A model generated the notes under the pieces. The model was not told the DNA's origin, searched no databases, and saw only the letters and a program-made list of their open reading frames with translations. From Alphaproteobacteria bacterium (GTDB taxonomy: Bacteria > Pseudomonadota > Alphaproteobacteria > Ferrovibrionales > Ferrovibrionaceae): DNA of 64,000 nucleotides. The translations under genes and the position numbers were made by a program. Of this stretch, positions 24,215-31,764 are shown piece by piece (the stretch's first letter is position 1; each line of letters starts with the position of its first letter). Where the stretch lies: contig JAFKFH010000003.1 in the NCBI GenBank assembly GCA_017307375.1, forward strand, positions 620,001 through 684,000. Direction: 5' to 3'.

Positions 24215-25180
24215 ATGCGTCTCGTCCACCCGCAAGGGCCTGAGGCCCTGGCCTGCCTGCGCGCCATGCGCACCGTGACCGCCCCTGACGGCCCGCTGCC
24301 GCCCGCGGTGCGTGCGATGATGGATGCCGCCCGGCGTGTCCTGATGACCATCGACACGCCGGTCGACATCGACAACCTGGCACCGATCCGGCCCGCCGAG
24401 GTCGCCGCCGCGGTGCAGACCCCCGGCATGGCCGAGCAACTCGTCCACGCGCTGATCGTCGGCGTGCTGGCCGACGGCGAGCCCGATCCGGCGGCATTCG
24501 CCCGGCTGCAGGAGATCGCCTCCGCCCTCGGCGTGGCGCCGCCGGCCTTGCGAACCATCCGGCTGCTGGTCGAGCAGCAGACTGTGCTGTTCCGTCTCGA
24601 TTTCTTCCGTCGTTCGCATATCGCCGACATGTTCCGCGACACCTACCGCAACCATGGCGGCGTGCTCGGCGTGGCCCAGGCGGTGTTGGGCCAGCGCGGC
24701 ATGATCGAGGATCGCGAGCTGGCCGCGCGCTTCATCGCGCTGGAGCGTCTGCCCGAAGGCAGCCTCGGCCATGCCTATTTCCGCCATTGCCGGGATCTCG
24801 GCTTTGCCTTTCCCGGCGAACGGGGTGGCTTTCCGATCTCGGGGGCCTATCACGACTTCACCCACATCCTGTCCGGCTACGGCACGACGCCGGAGGAGGA
24901 GTTGCTGGTCGGCGGCTTCACCGCCGGCTACAAGCGGGCAAATCCGTTCTACCTCGTGCTGCTGACCGCGTTGCTGTGGGGCGCCGGGATCAACGTGACG
25001 CCGCTGTCCCAGCCGCATATCACCGGCACGCTTGCCAAGGGCGACCTGGCCGTGCGCTTCATCGAGGCGATCGAGCGCGGTGGGCAGGTCAACACCGATC
25101 TTTCCGACAACTGGGATTTCTGGCCGCTGCTGCCGCTGCCGGTCGCGGAGGTCCGGGCACGGCTGGGCATGACGTCCTGA
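24215..25180 (+). CDS. TerB-like / COQ4-like fusion protein
   Basis: A 321-residue protein of two parts. Residues ~25-130 are helical with VHALIVGVLADGEPDPAAFARLQEIASALGV (read as two helices), resembling TerB-type domains. Residues ~175-310 resemble COQ4: LPEGSLGHAYFRHCRDLGF, then the metal motif HDFTHILSGYG with a Glu twelve residues after the second His. In COQ4 this HDxxH...E site is needed for ubiquinone ring processing. The link to quinones here is inference; no other ubi genes are adjacent. It is last in the TetR-controlled operon. Confidence 0.72.
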   Translation: MRLVHPQGPEALACLRAMRTVTAPDGPLPPAVRAMMDAARRVLMTIDTPVDIDNLAPIRPAEVAAAVQTPGMAEQLVHALIVGVLADGEPDPAAFARLQEIASALGVAPPALRTIRLLVEQQTVLFRLDFFRRSHIADMFRDTYRNHGGVLGVAQAVLGQRGMIEDRELAARFIALERLPEGSLGHAYFRHCRDLGFAFPGERGGFPISGAYHDFTHILSGYGTTPEEELLVGGFTAGYKRANPFYLVLLTALLWGAGINVTPLSQPHITGTLAKGDLAVRFIEAIERGGQVNTDLSDNWDFWPLLPLPVAEVRARLGMTS

Positions 25181-25187
25181 CAAGAAA

Positions 25188-25215
25188 AACGCCCCGGCCG
25201 CCAGGCCGGAGCGTT
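25188..25215. terminator. Bidirectional terminator between convergent genes
   Basis: Stem AACGC(C)CCGGCC paired with GGCCGG(A)GCGTT around a GCCA loop. On the minus strand it is followed by a run of T, which serves the fatty-acid oxidation block; on the plus strand it can stop the TetR operon. Confidence 0.8.
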
Positions 25216-25294
25216 GCAAGTTACGATGCGCGGAACCGCCTGCCGGTCGCCCGGCAGACGGTGCCAGCCACGAGGTGTCCCTCGCGACCTCGGA

Positions 25295-27442
25295 TCAGGC
25301 CGCAGCCTTTGCCGTCGGCCCGTGATAGCCTTCGCCCTTCGCCGCCATGTCGCGCAGGCTGTTCGGCGGCGTGAAGCGGGCGCCGTATTTCTGCGCCAGC
25401 CGGTCGCATTCGGCGACGAAAGTCGCCGAGCCGACCGTGTCGATCTGGCTGAGCGTGCCGCCCAGGAACGGGGCGAAGCCCCAGCCCAGGATCGAGCCGA
25501 CATCGGCGTCGCGCACATTGGTGACGACGTTCTCTTCCAGGCAGCGGGCGGTCTCGATCGACTGGATGTACATCAGCCGCTTCTTGACCTCGGCGACGTC
25601 CGGCTGCTCCTTGGCCAGCGGGAAATGCTCGGCCAGCCCGGCCCAGAGATGCTTCTTCGCACCGTCGGCCGGGTAGTCGTAGAAACCCTTGCCCGCCTTC
25701 TTGCCGACGCGGCCGAGCTTTTCGACCATCAGCGCGACGACCGGGTCGGACGGCGCGGGGCGATAGGCGTCGCCCAGATCGGCCTGGGTCTGCTTGCGCA
25801 CCTTGAGCATCAGGTCGAGGGCGACTTCGTCGGCCAGGGCCAGCGGCCCGACCGGCATGCCGGCCATGCGCCCGGCATTGTCGATCAGCGCCGGCGCGAC
25901 GCCCTCGGCCAGCATCGCCAGGCCCTCGTTGACATAGGTCGCAAACACCCGGCTGGTGTAGAAGCCGCGGAAGTCGTTGACCACGATCGGCGTCTTGCGG
26001 ATGCGCTTGACGTAATCCATGGCGCGGGCGAGGCATTCCGGGCTGGTTTCCTTGCCCAGGATGATCTCGACCAGCGGCATCTTGTCGACCGGCGAAAAGA
26101 AGTGCAGGCCGATGAAGTTGGCCGGGCGGCTCGAGGCTTGGGCCAGGCCCGATATCGGCAGGGTCGAGGTGTTGGAGGCGAAGATCGCGTCGGCCCCGAT
26201 CACGGCCTCGGCCTTGGCGGTGACGTCGGCCTTGATCTCGCGGTTCTCGAACACCGCCTCGATCACCAGTTCGCAACCCTTGAGGTCGGCATAGTCGACC
26301 GTCGGCGTGATCCGGGCGAGGATGGCGTCGCGCTCGGCCGCGATCATGCCGCCGCGCGCGACCTTCTTGTCGAGCAGGCCCTGGGAGTAGGCCTTGCCCT
26401 TGCCGGCCGCTTCGATCGTGGAATCGAGCAGCACTACCTCGAGCCCGGCCACCGCCGAGACATAGGCGATGCCGGCGCCCATCATGCCGGCACCGAGGAT
26501 GCCGACCTTCTGGTACCTGGCGGTCGGCACGCCGGCCGGGCGGCCGGCCAGCTTGTTGGCCTCGTTGATGCCGAAGAACAGGCTGCGGATCATGTTGCGC
26601 GCCTGCGGCGACATCGCGCAATTGACGAAGTAGCGGCTTTCGATCTTCAGGCCGTTGTCGATGTCGACCTGCAGGCCTTCGTAGACGCAGGCCAGGATGT
26701 TGCGCACCGCCGGGTAGTTGCCGAACGATTTCTCGCGCGCCATCGCGTTGCCGGCGGTGAAGGTCTCATAGCCCTTCGGGCTCTGCACCGGGTCGGCGAC
26801 GCGGAAGCCCTTCTTGTCCCACGGCTTGACGGTGTTCTTCGGCCCTTCGGTCAGCAGCCACTGCCGCGCCTGCGCCAGCAGCTCGGCGGCGGGCACCACC
26901 TTGTCGACCAGCCCCTGGGCCAGCGCCTTGTCGACCGACTGCTTCTTGCCCTCGAGGATCAGCGGCAGCGCGTTGCGGATGCCGATCATGCGGGGCAGGC
27001 GCTGGGTGCCGCCGGCGCCGGGCAGCAGGCCGATCGAGACTTCGGGCAGGCCGATCAGCGTCTTCGGGTTGTCGGCCGCGATGCGGTAGTGGCAGGCCAG
27101 GCAGATCTCGTAGCCGCCGCCCAGCGCGGTGCCGTTGATCGCGGCGACGAAGGGCTTGCCGGACTTCTCGATGGCGCGAAACACGCTCTGCAGTGCCCAG
27201 GACTTCTGCATCATCTCGTCGGCCGACTTCGCCTCGGTCACCGAGGTCAGGTCGGCGCCGGCGACGAAGTCCGCCTTCTTCGAGGTGATGATCACGCCCT
27301 TGACGGCCGCATCCTTGATCGCCGCCTGGACCTTCTCGGCGAACAGCCCGACCGAATCGTTGTTCAGCACGTTCATCGGCCGATCGGCCATGTTCCAGGC
27401 GATGGTGGCGATGCCGTCGCCGTCGACTTCGTAATCGATCAT
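25295..27442 (-). CDS. Multifunctional enoyl-CoA hydratase / 3-hydroxyacyl-CoA dehydrogenase (FadJ/FadB type)
   Basis: A 715-residue enzyme with hydratase first and dehydrogenase second. The hydratase part (~1-190) has GADLTS, the oxyanion segment ALGGGYEICLACHYR and GLPEVSIGLLPGAGGTQRLPR. The dehydrogenase has GILGAGMMGAGIAYVSA near residue 311, and downstream FIGLHFFSPVDKMPLVEII and DFRGFYTSRVF. It performs two successive steps of beta-oxidation. The start ATG at 27442 follows the thiolase stop by 4 bp, so the pair is translationally coupled. The downstream terminator at 25188-25215 ends the unit. Confidence 0.92.
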   Translation of the reverse strand: MIDYEVDGDGIATIAWNMADRPMNVLNNDSVGLFAEKVQAAIKDAAVKGVIITSKKADFVAGADLTSVTEAKSADEMMQKSWALQSVFRAIEKSGKPFVAAINGTALGGGYEICLACHYRIAADNPKTLIGLPEVSIGLLPGAGGTQRLPRMIGIRNALPLILEGKKQSVDKALAQGLVDKVVPAAELLAQARQWLLTEGPKNTVKPWDKKGFRVADPVQSPKGYETFTAGNAMAREKSFGNYPAVRNILACVYEGLQVDIDNGLKIESRYFVNCAMSPQARNMIRSLFFGINEANKLAGRPAGVPTARYQKVGILGAGMMGAGIAYVSAVAGLEVVLLDSTIEAAGKGKAYSQGLLDKKVARGGMIAAERDAILARITPTVDYADLKGCELVIEAVFENREIKADVTAKAEAVIGADAIFASNTSTLPISGLAQASSRPANFIGLHFFSPVDKMPLVEIILGKETSPECLARAMDYVKRIRKTPIVVNDFRGFYTSRVFATYVNEGLAMLAEGVAPALIDNAGRMAGMPVGPLALADEVALDLMLKVRKQTQADLGDAYRPAPSDPVVALMVEKLGRVGKKAGKGFYDYPADGAKKHLWAGLAEHFPLAKEQPDVAEVKKRLMYIQSIETARCLEENVVTNVRDADVGSILGWGFAPFLGGTLSQIDTVGSATFVAECDRLAQKYGARFTPPNSLRDMAAKGEGYHGPTAKAAA

Positions 27443-27446
27443 CGGA

Positions 27447-28655
27447 TCAGACCCTCTCGATGATGGTGGCGGTGCCCATGCCGGCACCGACGCAGAGCGT
27501 GACCAGCGCGGTCGACTTGCCGGTCCGCTCCAGCTCGTCCAGCACCGTGCCCAGGATCATCGCGCCGGTGGCGCCCAGCGGATGGCCCATCGCGATGGCG
27601 CCGCCGTTCACGTTGATCTTGTCGTGGGAAATGTTGAGCGCTTCCATGAAGCGCAGCACGACCGAGGCGAAAGCCTCGTTCAGTTCGTAGAGGTCGATGT
27701 CGGTCGTCGCCATCCCGGCACGCTTCAGCGCCTTCTCGGCCGCAAACGACGGACCGGTCAGCATGATCGTCGGTTCCGACCCGATCGAGGCGAACGACCG
27801 GATCCGCGCCCGCGGCTTCAGCCCGGCGCGCTTGCCGGCCTCGGCATTGCCGATCAGCACCGCGGCGGCGCCGTCGACGATGCCCGACGAATTGCCGGCA
27901 TGATGGACGTGGTTGATGCGCTCGACTTCCGGATAGCGCTGGGTGGCGACGGCGTCGAAGCCGAACATCTCGCCCTGCACCTTGAACGACGGCTCGAGCG
28001 AAGCCAGGGTCTGCATCGTCGTCTCGGGCCGCATGAACTCGTCGCGGTCGAGCACGGTCAGGCCGTTGACGTCCCGCACCGGCACGATCGAGTTCTTGAA
28101 GCGGCCGGCGGCCCAGGCCGCGGCCGCGCGCTTCTGGCTTTCGACCGCATAGGCGTCGACGTCGTCGCGGCTGTAGCCCCATTTCGTCGCGATCAGGTCG
28201 GCCGAGATGCCCTGGGGCACGAAATAGGTATCGAAGGCGACCGCGGGATCGACCGGCCAGGCGCCGCCCGAGGTGCCCATCGGCACGCGCGACATCGATT
28301 CGACGCCGCCGCCGATCGTCAGGTCGGACTGGCCCGACATCACCTGGGCCGCGGCCATGTTGCAGGCCTCGAGGCCCGAGGCGCAGAAGCGGTTGATCTG
28401 CACGCCCGCGACCTTCTCGTCGAGGCCGGCCGATATCGCGGCGACGCGGGCGATATTGGCGCCCTGCTCGCCGGCCGGCTCGACGCAGCCGAAGACCACG
28501 TCGTCGACCAGCGAGGTGTCGAGCTGGTTGCGGTCGCGCACCGCCTGCAGGGCGGTGACGGCCAGATGCATCGGGGTGACGGAATGCAGGGAGCCGGAAG
28601 CCTTGCCCCGGCCGCGCGGGGTGCGTACCGCGTCGTAGATGAATGCGTCGGTCAT
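27447..28655 (-). CDS. Acetyl-CoA acyltransferase (thiolase), FadI/FadA type
   Basis: A 402-residue thiolase. The nucleophilic Cys is in [14 protein letters not shown], the active-site His is in [15 protein letters not shown], and the second Cys is in [16 protein letters not shown] is also present. It cleaves 3-ketoacyl-CoA to acetyl-CoA and a shortened acyl-CoA. With the multifunctional enzyme 4 bp downstream and an acyl-CoA dehydrogenase 30 bp upstream it forms a complete beta-oxidation cassette on the minus strand. Confidence 0.93.
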   Translation of the reverse strand: MTDAFIYDAVRTPRGRGKASGSLHSVTPMHLAVTALQAVRDRNQLDTSLVDDVVFGCVEPAGEQGANIARVAAISAGLDEKVAGVQINRFCASGLEACNMAAAQVMSGQSDLTIGGGVESMSRVPMGTSGGAWPVDPAVAFDTYFVPQGISADLIATKWGYSRDDVDAYAVESQKRAAAAWAAGRFKNSIVPVRDVNGLTVLDRDEFMRPETTMQTLASLEPSFKVQGEMFGFDAVATQRYPEVERINHVHHAGNSSGIVDGAAAVLIGNAEAGKRAGLKPRARIRSFASIGSEPTIMLTGPSFAAEKALKRAGMATTDIDLYELNEAFASVVLRFMEALNISHDKINVNGGAIAMGHPLGATGAMILGTVLDELERTGKSTALVTLCVGAGMGTATIIERV

Positions 28656-28685
28656 GTCGATCCTCCTGATCGGTCGGCCGTCACC

Positions 28686-29822
28686 TCAGATGGTGCGGCC
28701 GATCAGTTCCTTCATGATCTCGTTGGTGCCGCCGTAGATGCGCTGGACGCGGGCATCGGCATAGGCGCGCGCGATCGGATATTCCCACATGAAGCCGTAG
28801 CCGCCGTGCAGCTGCAGGCATTCGTCGAGCACCTTGCCCTGCAGGTCCGAGCACCAGTACTTGGCCATCGCGGCGGTGGTGACATCGAGCTCGTTCTTGC
28901 AGATCAGCTCGAGGCACTTGTCGACGAAGACGCGGGCGATCTGGGTCTCGGTCTTCAGCTCGGCCAGCTTGAACTTGGTATTCTGGAACTGCGAGATGGT
29001 CTTGCCGAAGGCCTGGCGGTTCTTGACGTAATCCGCGGTCCACTCGATCGCCGCCTCGCAGGCGGCGACCGCCGAGATCGCGATCTGCAGCCGCTCCCAC
29101 GGCAGTTCCTGCATCAGCAGGAAGAAGCCCTGGCCCTCGCCGCCAAGCATGTTCGAGGCCGGCACGCGGACATCCTCGAAGAACAGCTCGGAGGTATCCT
29201 GGGCATGCATGCCCAGCTTCTCGAGGTTGCGGCCCTTCTTGAAGCCGGGCCGCTCGCCCTCGACCAGGAACAGGCTGGTGCCGCGGGCGCCGTCCTTCGG
29301 GCTGGTCTTGGTGACCACGATGACGATATTGGCGTTCTGGCCGTTGGTGATGAAGGTCTTCTGGCCGTTGATGACGTAGTCGTCGCCGTCGCGCACCGCG
29401 GTGGTGCGCACGCCCTGCAGGTCGGAACCGGCGCCGGGCTCGGTCATGGCGATGGCGCCGATGCGCTCGCCGGTGGCCATCTGCGGCAGCCAGGTCTTCT
29501 TCTGCTCCTCGGTGCCGTAATGCAGGATATAGGGCGCGACGATCTCCGAATGCAGGCTGAAACCGGGGCCGGACAGGCCCATCCGCGACTGTTCCTCCAT
29601 CAGGATCGCGGCATAGAGCTTGTCGGTGGCGGCGCCGCCGTATTCTTCGGGCATCGAGGTGCACAGGAAGCCGTTCTCGCCGGCCTTGCGCCAGACCGAC
29701 GCCGGTACGATGCCGTCCTTTTCCCACTGGGCGTGGTGCGGCTGGATCTCGCGTTCGTAGAACTTGCGGACCTGGTCGCGAAACAGGATGTGGTCCGGGG
29801 TGAAGATGGAACGCTCGATCAT
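28686..29822 (-). CDS. Acyl-CoA dehydrogenase (FadE-like, medium/long chain)
   Basis: A 378-residue acyl-CoA dehydrogenase. ATG at 29822 (MIERSIFTPDHILFRDQVRK) matches family N-termini and is preferred to an in-frame ATG 75 bp upstream. Core segments: TEPGAGSDLQGVRTTA, GQKTFITNGQNANI, FFEDVRVPASNMLG, and C-terminal LHGGYGFMWEYPIAR and IYGGTNEIMKELI with the catalytic Glu. It catalyses the first step of beta-oxidation. It is the first gene of the downstream cassette with the thiolase and hydratase/dehydrogenase. A terminator (29915-29940) separates it from the next unit upstream. Confidence 0.9.
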   Translation of the reverse strand: MIERSIFTPDHILFRDQVRKFYEREIQPHHAQWEKDGIVPASVWRKAGENGFLCTSMPEEYGGAATDKLYAAILMEEQSRMGLSGPGFSLHSEIVAPYILHYGTEEQKKTWLPQMATGERIGAIAMTEPGAGSDLQGVRTTAVRDGDDYVINGQKTFITNGQNANIVIVVTKTSPKDGARGTSLFLVEGERPGFKKGRNLEKLGMHAQDTSELFFEDVRVPASNMLGGEGQGFFLLMQELPWERLQIAISAVAACEAAIEWTADYVKNRQAFGKTISQFQNTKFKLAELKTETQIARVFVDKCLELICKNELDVTTAAMAKYWCSDLQGKVLDECLQLHGGYGFMWEYPIARAYADARVQRIYGGTNEIMKELIGRTI

Positions 29823-29914
29823 GCGCAGGCGCCTTCCTTGTCCAGGTTTCCTCCGGCCGACGGCAGTGGATCGGCCGTTCGATGATTCATCAGTCAAAAA
29901 TCGGGTAATAAGAA

Positions 29915-29940
29915 CCCGGGCAGGGGTGACCCTACCCGGG
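29915..29940 (-). terminator. Hairpin terminator between two minus-strand beta-oxidation units
   Basis: CCCGGG-CAGGG and CCCT-ACCCGGG form a stem with one mismatch around a GTGA loop, 11 bp after the stop codon of the 599-residue dehydrogenase gene. On the minus strand T-rich sequence follows within about 20 bp. It is a probable terminator, though not perfect in form. Confidence 0.65.
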
Positions 29941-29951
29941 AGTAACCTAGC

Positions 29952-31751
29952 TTAAAAGTTGGCGGCGTCCAGTGCCATCATGCTCTTTGCGCCGGCCTGC
30001 AGCTTGGCGAGATGCGAGGCGGTGTCGGGCAGCATGCGGTCGACGAAGAACCGGCCGACGGCGATCTTGGTCTCGTAGAAGTCCTTGCCCGCGACGCCGC
30101 CGCCCGACTTGATCTTCTCGGCCGCGGTCTTGGCCATCTGCGCCCACATGAACGCGATCGCGGTCAGGGCGAAGATCCGCAGGTAATCCATCGACGCGGC
30201 CCCCGCCTCGTCCGGGTTCTTCAGCGACGCCTCGGCGATGAAGCCGGTCGCCGTCTGCAACCGGGCGAACGCCTTGGCCAGCGGCTGAACGAACTCGCGC
30301 CCGATATCGGGGTCCATCATGTTGTCCTGGATGTAGCCGGACACCAGGTGGAAGAAGCGGCGCAGCAGGCGGCCGAAGCCTTCCGGCATCTTGCGGCCGA
30401 CGAGGTCGAGCGCCTGAACGCCGTTCGCGCCCTCGTAGATCATCGTGATGCGGGCATCGCGGACGAACTGTTCCATGCCCCATTCGGCGATGTAGCCGTG
30501 GCCGCCCAGCACCTGCTGGGCCATCGTCGCGCTCTCATAGCCGTAATCGGTGAAGTAGGCCTTCACCACCGGCATCAGCAGCGCCAGCATGTCGTCGTTG
30601 ATCTTCTTCTGCTCGTCGTCCGGATGCTTGCGCGCCAAGTCGACCATCAGCCCGGCCCACAGGCCGAGCGCCCGGCCGCCCTCGGCGAAGGCGCGGATCG
30701 ACAGCAGCATGCGCCGGATATCCGGATGCACGATGATCGGATCGGCCGGCTTGTCCGGGAATTTGGTCCCGGAAATCGAGCGCATCTGCAGCCGGTCCTT
30801 GGCGTAGGTGGCGGCATTCTGGTAGGCCACCTCGGCGATGCCGAGGCCCTGGATGCCGACGCCCAGGCGGGCGGCGTTCATCATCACGAACATCGCCCGC
30901 ATGCCCTTGTGCGGTTCGCCGACCAGCCAGCCGGTGGCGCCGTCGTAGTTGAGCACCGCGGTCGCGTTGCCGTGGATGCCCATCTTGTGCTCGAGCGAGC
31001 CGCAGCTGACGCCGTTGCGCGCGCCGAGCGAGCCATCGGCGTTGACCAGGAACTTCGGGACCACGAACAGGCTGACGCCCTTGATGCCGGGCGGACCGCC
31101 GGGAATCTTGGCCAGCACCAGGTGGATGATGTTGGGCGCCAGGTCATGCTCGCCGGCCGAGATGAAGATCTTGGTGCCGGTGATCTTGTAGGACCCGTCC
31201 GCCTGCGGCTCGGCCTTGGTGCGCATCAGGCCGAGATCGGTGCCGCAATGCGGCTCGGTCAGGTTCATCGTGCCGGTCCACTCGCCGGACACGAGCTTGG
31301 GCAGGTACATCGCCTTCTGCTCGGGCGTGCCATAGGCATGCAGCGCCTCGTAGGCGCCGTGGCTCAGCCCCGGATACATGCCGAAGGCGAGGTTGGCCGA
31401 ACACATCATCTCGGACAGCGCGATGCCGATGACATGCGGCAGGCCCTGGCCGCCATACTCGGGATCGGCGGTCAGGCCGGGCCAGCCGCCCTCGCAATAG
31501 GCCTTGTAGGCTTCCTTGAATCCGGCGGGGGTGGTGACCTCGCCGTTGTTCCACTTGCAGCCCTCGCGGTCGCCGATCTGGTTCAGCGGCTGCATCACCT
31601 CCTGCATGATCTGGGCGCCGCCTTCGAGGATGGCGTCGATCGTGTCGGGGGTGGCGTCGGCGAAGCCGGGGATGTTGGCGTAGTTCTGGATCTTCAGGAC
31701 CTCGTGCAGCACGAAGCGCATGTCGGTCAGGGGGGCGGTATAGCTCGGCAT
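29952..31751 (-). CDS. Long-form acyl-CoA dehydrogenase (FadE5/DmdC-like)
   Basis: A 599-residue acyl-CoA dehydrogenase of the extended class, with an extra C-terminal helical domain of about 130 residues. Diagnostic segments are the N-terminal YTAPLTDMRFVLHEVL, MNLTEPHCGTDLGLMRTKA, GTKIFISAGEHD, KMGIHGNATAVL, and ITMIYEGANGVQALDLVGRK with the catalytic Glu. This group includes FadE5-type enzymes of broad acyl-CoA range and 3-methylmercaptopropionyl-CoA dehydrogenase DmdC; with a fad-type context the first is more likely. It lies 13 bp downstream of the multifunctional enzyme gene. Confidence 0.9.
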   Translation of the reverse strand: MPSYTAPLTDMRFVLHEVLKIQNYANIPGFADATPDTIDAILEGGAQIMQEVMQPLNQIGDREGCKWNNGEVTTPAGFKEAYKAYCEGGWPGLTADPEYGGQGLPHVIGIALSEMMCSANLAFGMYPGLSHGAYEALHAYGTPEQKAMYLPKLVSGEWTGTMNLTEPHCGTDLGLMRTKAEPQADGSYKITGTKIFISAGEHDLAPNIIHLVLAKIPGGPPGIKGVSLFVVPKFLVNADGSLGARNGVSCGSLEHKMGIHGNATAVLNYDGATGWLVGEPHKGMRAMFVMMNAARLGVGIQGLGIAEVAYQNAATYAKDRLQMRSISGTKFPDKPADPIIVHPDIRRMLLSIRAFAEGGRALGLWAGLMVDLARKHPDDEQKKINDDMLALLMPVVKAYFTDYGYESATMAQQVLGGHGYIAEWGMEQFVRDARITMIYEGANGVQALDLVGRKMPEGFGRLLRRFFHLVSGYIQDNMMDPDIGREFVQPLAKAFARLQTATGFIAEASLKNPDEAGAASMDYLRIFALTAIAFMWAQMAKTAAEKIKSGGGVAGKDFYETKIAVGRFFVDRMLPDTASHLAKLQAGAKSMMALDAANF

Positions 31752-31764
31752 TGTCTGATGCTCC

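Noticed and set aside
27582-29885. A 767-codon open frame on the plus strand
   Set aside because: Antisense to the thiolase and acyl-CoA dehydrogenase genes; composition typical of shadow frames.
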